This document shows, piece after piece, positions 60,454 through 64,000 of a stretch of DNA of 64,000 nt. The translations under genes were made by a program, and so were the position numbers. How positions within the stretch are numbered: the stretch's first letter is position 1; every line of letters starts with the position of its first letter. Below the pieces are notes generated by a model. The model ran no database searches, was not told the DNA's origin, and was given only the letters and a program-made list of their open reading frames with translations. This stretch comes from Epilithonimonas zeae (GTDB lineage Bacteria; Bacteroidota; Bacteroidia; Flavobacteriales; Weeksellaceae). The DNA is taken from positions 3,038,001 to 3,102,000 of the forward strand of contig NZ_CP075338.1 of the NCBI RefSeq assembly GCF_023278365.1. The letters are read 5' to 3'.

Positions 60454-61821
60454 ATGATTAGTTGGAGAAAGCATTACAAAAAGGGTCTGATAGCAATTGG
60501 TCTATTGTTGTCAACCGGCGCTTCCGTTTATGCACAAGGTGATCCGAAAAAGGGACAGGAGCTTTTCAAGGCAAACTGTACTGCTTGTCACGCATTGGAC
60601 AAAAAAGTTGTAGGACCTGCACTTGGCGGTGTTGTTGAAAAAGTTAAAAAAGACGGTCAGGATGTTGATTGGCTTCATAAATGGATCAGCAATAATGAGA
60701 AGCTTAGAGCATCTGGTGATGCATACGCAAACAAAATCTATGAAGAAAATGGAAAGGTTGCGATGCAAGTATTCGAAGGGAAACTTTCTGATCAGGATAT
60801 CGATGATATCTTAGAATACACCACCAATCCTCCAAAAGAAGAGCCGGCAGCAGAAGCTGAGGGCAAAACAGCAGTAGATACTACTGCATCTATCGAAGCA
60901 GCAAAAGCTCAACAATTGAATTCTAAAATTATGATTGCTGCACTGATCGCAATCGCAGGATTATTGTTCTGGTTGTTGCTTAAAATTCGTCAATTAGTAA
61001 AAATCCAACAGTCTCCAGAGTTATCAGAACTTAATTCTACAAGAGTTGTTTCTTTCTCTGCTTTATATGAGAAGTACAGTTTTGTAGGAAAAGGTATCGT
61101 TGGGTTGCTAGCGTTATTCGCTGCTTATGGTGTCTGGAACTGGTTGATGTGGGTTGGTGTTTATAAAGGATATGCTCCTGAACAACCAATTTACTTCTCT
61201 CACAAGATCCACGCCGGAGAAAATAAAATCGACTGTCAGCTTTGTCACTCAGGTGCTAAGTATGGTAAAGTTTCCGAGATCCCTTCTCTTAACGTTTGTA
61301 TGAACTGTCACAGATCTATTTCTGAGTATAAAGGTAAATACATCGAGCCAGGAAAAGACAGAGAATTCTACACAAGTCAAATCAAAACGCTTTACGCACA
61401 CGTAGGTTGGGATGAGTCCAAACAAGCTTATACTGGTAAAACAGAACCGGTAGAGTGGACAAGAATTCACAATATGCCAGACTTCGTATATTTCAATCAC
61501 TCACAACACGTTGTGGCTGGTGAGCAGGCAATTATCAATAGCTTCAACGCTAAGCAAAAAGATGCCTCAAACAAAATTGATGTCGTTTGTAAAGCTTGTC
61601 ACGGTAAAATTGATACAATGAACGTGGTTCAGATGGCTAACAACTTCACAATGGGTTGGTGTATCGATTGTCACAGAACTACAGAAGTAGATATGAACAA
61701 TGGTTATAATAAAGAATACTTCAAAAATTTGCATGATAAGTTGAAAAAACAATATGGTGAAGGAAGCAAGATCACTGTAGATGCAATTGGAGGTCTTGAG
61801 TGTGGTAAATGTCATTATTAA
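60454..61821 (+). CDS. actA: Alternative complex III subunit ActA fused to a monohaem cytochrome c
   Basis: ActA is the multihaem subunit of alternative complex III (quinol to cytochrome c / oxidase electron transfer). 455 residues: signal/anchor (about 8-27), an N-terminal class I cytochrome c domain (about 28-125) with CTACH and axial Met in VAMQVFEG, a membrane segment (about 163-180), a second one (about 213-235), and a multihaem domain with CQLCH, CMNCH, CKACH, CIDCH and CGKCH (five CXXCH). Six haem sites in all. The N-terminal fusion, known in Bacteroidota, would add a built-in electron carrier. It is followed by actB. Confidence 0.93.
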   Translation: MISWRKHYKKGLIAIGLLLSTGASVYAQGDPKKGQELFKANCTACHALDKKVVGPALGGVVEKVKKDGQDVDWLHKWISNNEKLRASGDAYANKIYEENGKVAMQVFEGKLSDQDIDDILEYTTNPPKEEPAAEAEGKTAVDTTASIEAAKAQQLNSKIMIAALIAIAGLLFWLLLKIRQLVKIQQSPELSELNSTRVVSFSALYEKYSFVGKGIVGLLALFAAYGVWNWLMWVGVYKGYAPEQPIYFSHKIHAGENKIDCQLCHSGAKYGKVSEIPSLNVCMNCHRSISEYKGKYIEPGKDREFYTSQIKTLYAHVGWDESKQAYTGKTEPVEWTRIHNMPDFVYFNHSQHVVAGEQAIINSFNAKQKDASNKIDVVCKACHGKIDTMNVVQMANNFTMGWCIDCHRTTEVDMNNGYNKEYFKNLHDKLKKQYGEGSKITVDAIGGLECGKCHY

Positions 61822-61841
61822 TAACAAAATTAGAAGTATAA

Positions 61842-64000
61842 ATGGCTTCAAATAAAATACAATTCAGAAGTATTCACGAACTAAAAGATCCAACTTTGAA
61901 TGGAAAGTTGGCTGCTAAAGAGTTCCAGAATGAAATTCCGGTTGAAGAATTCTTAGATGATTCTAGTAAAGAAGGAACTTCTCGTAGAGATTTTCTTAAG
62001 TTGCTAGGATTCTCTACAGCTGCTGTAACTTTGGCAGCTTGTGAAGCTCCGGTTATCAAAACAATTCCTTATGTGGTTAAGCCACACGATATTATTCCGG
62101 GGATTCCTAATTTCTATGCGTCTTCCTATTTTGATGGTTTCGATTTTTCTAGCGTTTTAGTTAAAACAAGAGAAGGACGTCCAATCAGAATCGATCCTAA
62201 TCCTGCTGCGGGTTCTCTTGGAACAACCAATGCAAGAGCTCAGGCAAGTGTTCTTTCTCTTTATGATAATGATAAAGTGAAAAAACCAGCTTTGAATGGT
62301 GATGAGCAAGAAGATTTCAATAAAGTTGACGATTTTATCCTAAAAGGTTTAACAGAATCTCAGGCTGGCGGAAAAAAGATTGTAGTATTATCTCACTCTT
62401 TCCCAAGTCCAACTTTCAAAAAGTTGTTTGGAGATTTCAAAGCAAAATATCCTTCAGCTGAATTAGTAACTTATGATGCAATTCCTTACGCAGCAGCATT
62501 AGATGCAGCTCAGGAAGTTTTCGGACAAAGAGCATTACCGGTTTACGATCTTAGCACTTCTCAGTTAGTTGTTTCTTTCAATGCAGATTTCCTGGGAGAT
62601 TATAATGCTTCTAGCTTAGAAGTTTCTTATGCTGCAGCTAGAAAACCAGGTCCTGATATGTTAAGGCATATTCAAGTTGAATCAAACCTTAGTTTGACTG
62701 GTGCTAACTCAGATTCAAGATATAGATTGAAGCCAAGTGCGGTTTTCAAAACTTTGGTAGAAGTTTATAACGGATTGAATGGCGGAACTTCTGATAAAGT
62801 AGCTTCTGAAATCGTTAAAGAACTTCAGGCAAAAGGAGATAAAGCAGTTGTTTTGGCAGATGGTTCAAAAGCAGCTTATGTTTTAGCTCACTTAATCAAT
62901 CAAAAATTAGGATCTAAAGCTTTTACAGGTAAAGCTAATTTCCTTAAAGAATATGACAACGCAAGATTCAATGAATTTTTATCTTGGTTGAACGTAGGAC
63001 AAGTTGGCGTTCTTATTACTAATAATATCAACCCAATCTATTCTCACGCAAAAGGACAAACTTTAAAAGCAGCGATTGAAAAAGTTCCTTACTCTGTAGC
63101 TATTACAGATAAGAAAAATGATATCTACAAAGCTTCTAAAGCAGTTATTCCTTTCGCGCATTGGCTAGAATCTTGGGGAGATATCACTCCGGAAACTGGA
63201 GCTTACTCTTTGATGCAGCCTACAATCCAAAAAATCTATAAATCCAGACAGCTTGAAGAGTCTATCTTGGTTTGGATCAATGGGAAAAATAGTCCTTCTA
63301 ACAATTACTACGATTATCTTAAGGCTAATGCTTTAACACTTAATGCTGGTAAAACTTTCAATAAAACACTTTACAATGGTTTTACAGAAGGTGGACTTTC
63401 TACAGGATTGGCTTATTCTGGAGGTAATGCAGCTCAAGCTGTTGCTGAATTATCAGCTTTCAAAGCAGGTCAATTAGAATTACAACTTTATACTAAATCA
63501 GCAATAGGAGACGGAACACAATCTAACAACCCTTGGTTGATGGAAATGCCGGATCCAATCTCTAGACTATCTTGGGATAACTACCTGACGATTTCTCCAA
63601 AAGATGCAAAAGCTTTAGGTCTTGAAAACAAACTTAATGCGAGAATGCAGTTGGACGGAGATACTGTTAAGTTAACAGTAAATGGTGTTACTCTTGAGAA
63701 CGTTCCAGTATTTATTCAGCCAGGTCAGGCAGACGGTTCATTAGGTTTGGCGCTTGGTTATGGTAAAAAAGATTCTGGTAAAGTAGCTGATACAGGTGTT
63801 AATGCTTATCCATTATTCGATGGTTACAATACAGTTCTTACGAATGTAAAAATTGAAAAAACCGGAGAAGATTATGAATTTGCAGGGATGCAGCTTCAAA
63901 ATACATTGATGGGTCGTTATGAGATCGCTAAAGAAGTTACCTTGGACGATTTCATCAACAAACCAGTAGATGAGTGGAACAAACCTTTGGCAATGCACAC
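61842..64000 (+). CDS. actB: Alternative complex III subunit ActB (TAT-variant molybdopterin oxidoreductase-like), truncated by window edge
   Basis: ATG at 61842, 20 bases after actA, opens a frame that stays open to the window end (719 complete codons, no stop). The N-terminus has the TAT-type motif TSRRDFLKLLGFS (Arg48-Arg49) after a 45-residue extension, the arrangement described for Bacteroidota ActB. The body resembles a molybdopterin oxidoreductase B1 domain (KTREGRPIRIDPNPAAGSLG, about 107-126). In ActB this domain normally lacks molybdenum. The expected C-terminal iron-sulfur B2 domain lies outside the window. Confidence 0.9.
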   Translation, partial: MASNKIQFRSIHELKDPTLNGKLAAKEFQNEIPVEEFLDDSSKEGTSRRDFLKLLGFSTAAVTLAACEAPVIKTIPYVVKPHDIIPGIPNFYASSYFDGFDFSSVLVKTREGRPIRIDPNPAAGSLGTTNARAQASVLSLYDNDKVKKPALNGDEQEDFNKVDDFILKGLTESQAGGKKIVVLSHSFPSPTFKKLFGDFKAKYPSAELVTYDAIPYAAALDAAQEVFGQRALPVYDLSTSQLVVSFNADFLGDYNASSLEVSYAAARKPGPDMLRHIQVESNLSLTGANSDSRYRLKPSAVFKTLVEVYNGLNGGTSDKVASEIVKELQAKGDKAVVLADGSKAAYVLAHLINQKLGSKAFTGKANFLKEYDNARFNEFLSWLNVGQVGVLITNNINPIYSHAKGQTLKAAIEKVPYSVAITDKKNDIYKASKAVIPFAHWLESWGDITPETGAYSLMQPTIQKIYKSRQLEESILVWINGKNSPSNNYYDYLKANALTLNAGKTFNKTLYNGFTEGGLSTGLAYSGGNAAQAVAELSAFKAGQLELQLYTKSAIGDGTQSNNPWLMEMPDPISRLSWDNYLTISPKDAKALGLENKLNARMQLDGDTVKLTVNGVTLENVPVFIQPGQADGSLGLALGYGKKDSGKVADTGVNAYPLFDGYNTVLTNVKIEKTGEDYEFAGMQLQNTLMGRYEIAKEVTLDDFINKPVDEWNKPLAMH

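Noticed and set aside
61874-62059. Minus-strand frame within actB
   Set aside because: It is antisense to the actB N-terminus; the plus-strand frame from 61842 is open to the window end and carries the TAT motif.

Overview
The window looks like a chromosomal segment of a flavobacterium (Bacteroidota, Weeksellaceae, Chryseobacterium-like). The support is AT-rich DNA, the Bacteroidota -7 promoter element TAnnTTTG in front of many genes, a gliding/T9SS lipoprotein (GldH), a protein with a T9SS C-terminal sorting domain, the DUF4835-bamD-rpoZ-coaBC neighbourhood, and an alternative complex III (actA-actB) at the right edge. No rRNA, tRNA or CRISPR array was seen.

Layout. 1-5773: housekeeping genes ftsA (3' part), ftsZ, a YqeY/GatB-like gene, a bacilliredoxin, prs and rplY/ctc. 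About 5840-21170: an accessory island. It opens with an M15 endolysin-like peptidase, a patatin-like phospholipase, a small acidic protein, a phage-fibre-like protein and a 1220-residue protein of unknown function. Next come a DUF6402-like protein and a run of small immunity-like genes, each preceded by what looks like a broken toxin tail. REPIN/RAYT mobile repeats, an IS end and a 21-bp tandem repeat are scattered through this part. The island closes with an XRE regulator and a WYL-domain regulator. 21241-30105: GH3-like protein, recN, DUF4835, coaBC, rpoZ, bamD and lepA. 30159-36952: a YdeI-like pseudogene, an NrtR-type Nudix regulator and a tightly packed operon for NAD/ADP-ribose and RNA 2'-phosphate metabolism (SPFH, NAD kinase-like, DUF4291, macrodomain, ADP-ribosylglycohydrolase, Tpt1/KptA, metallophosphoesterase). 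36974-47411: peptidases, coaX, GNAT, tadA, an Rrf2 regulator, a GDSL lipoprotein and a FadL-type porin. 47789-64000: ricT-gldH-PBP1A, selO, a toxin-antitoxin pair, membrane and secreted proteins, a TPR-HTH regulator, a SPOR protein, and actA with the start of actB.

Two regulatory patterns stand out. (1) Five promoters in the island share a 15-bp dyad (consensus CGWCRAGTTYTGWCG) placed exactly 11 bp before a TAnnTTTG box. They precede the M15 peptidase, the phospholipase, a 13-codon ORF, the fibre/large-protein genes, and the WYL regulator gene itself at the far end of the island. This suggests an autoregulated WYL regulon controlling a lytic/fibre module, and it is the best candidate here for an undescribed system. 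(2) Four copies of a 19-bp box (TTGCGTAAAAATAACGCAA-like) precede the NrtR-like gene and the NAD/ADP-ribose operon. In both places one copy overlaps the -7 box in the same geometry, which suggests NrtR-type repression.

All family names come from reading motifs and were not confirmed by database search.
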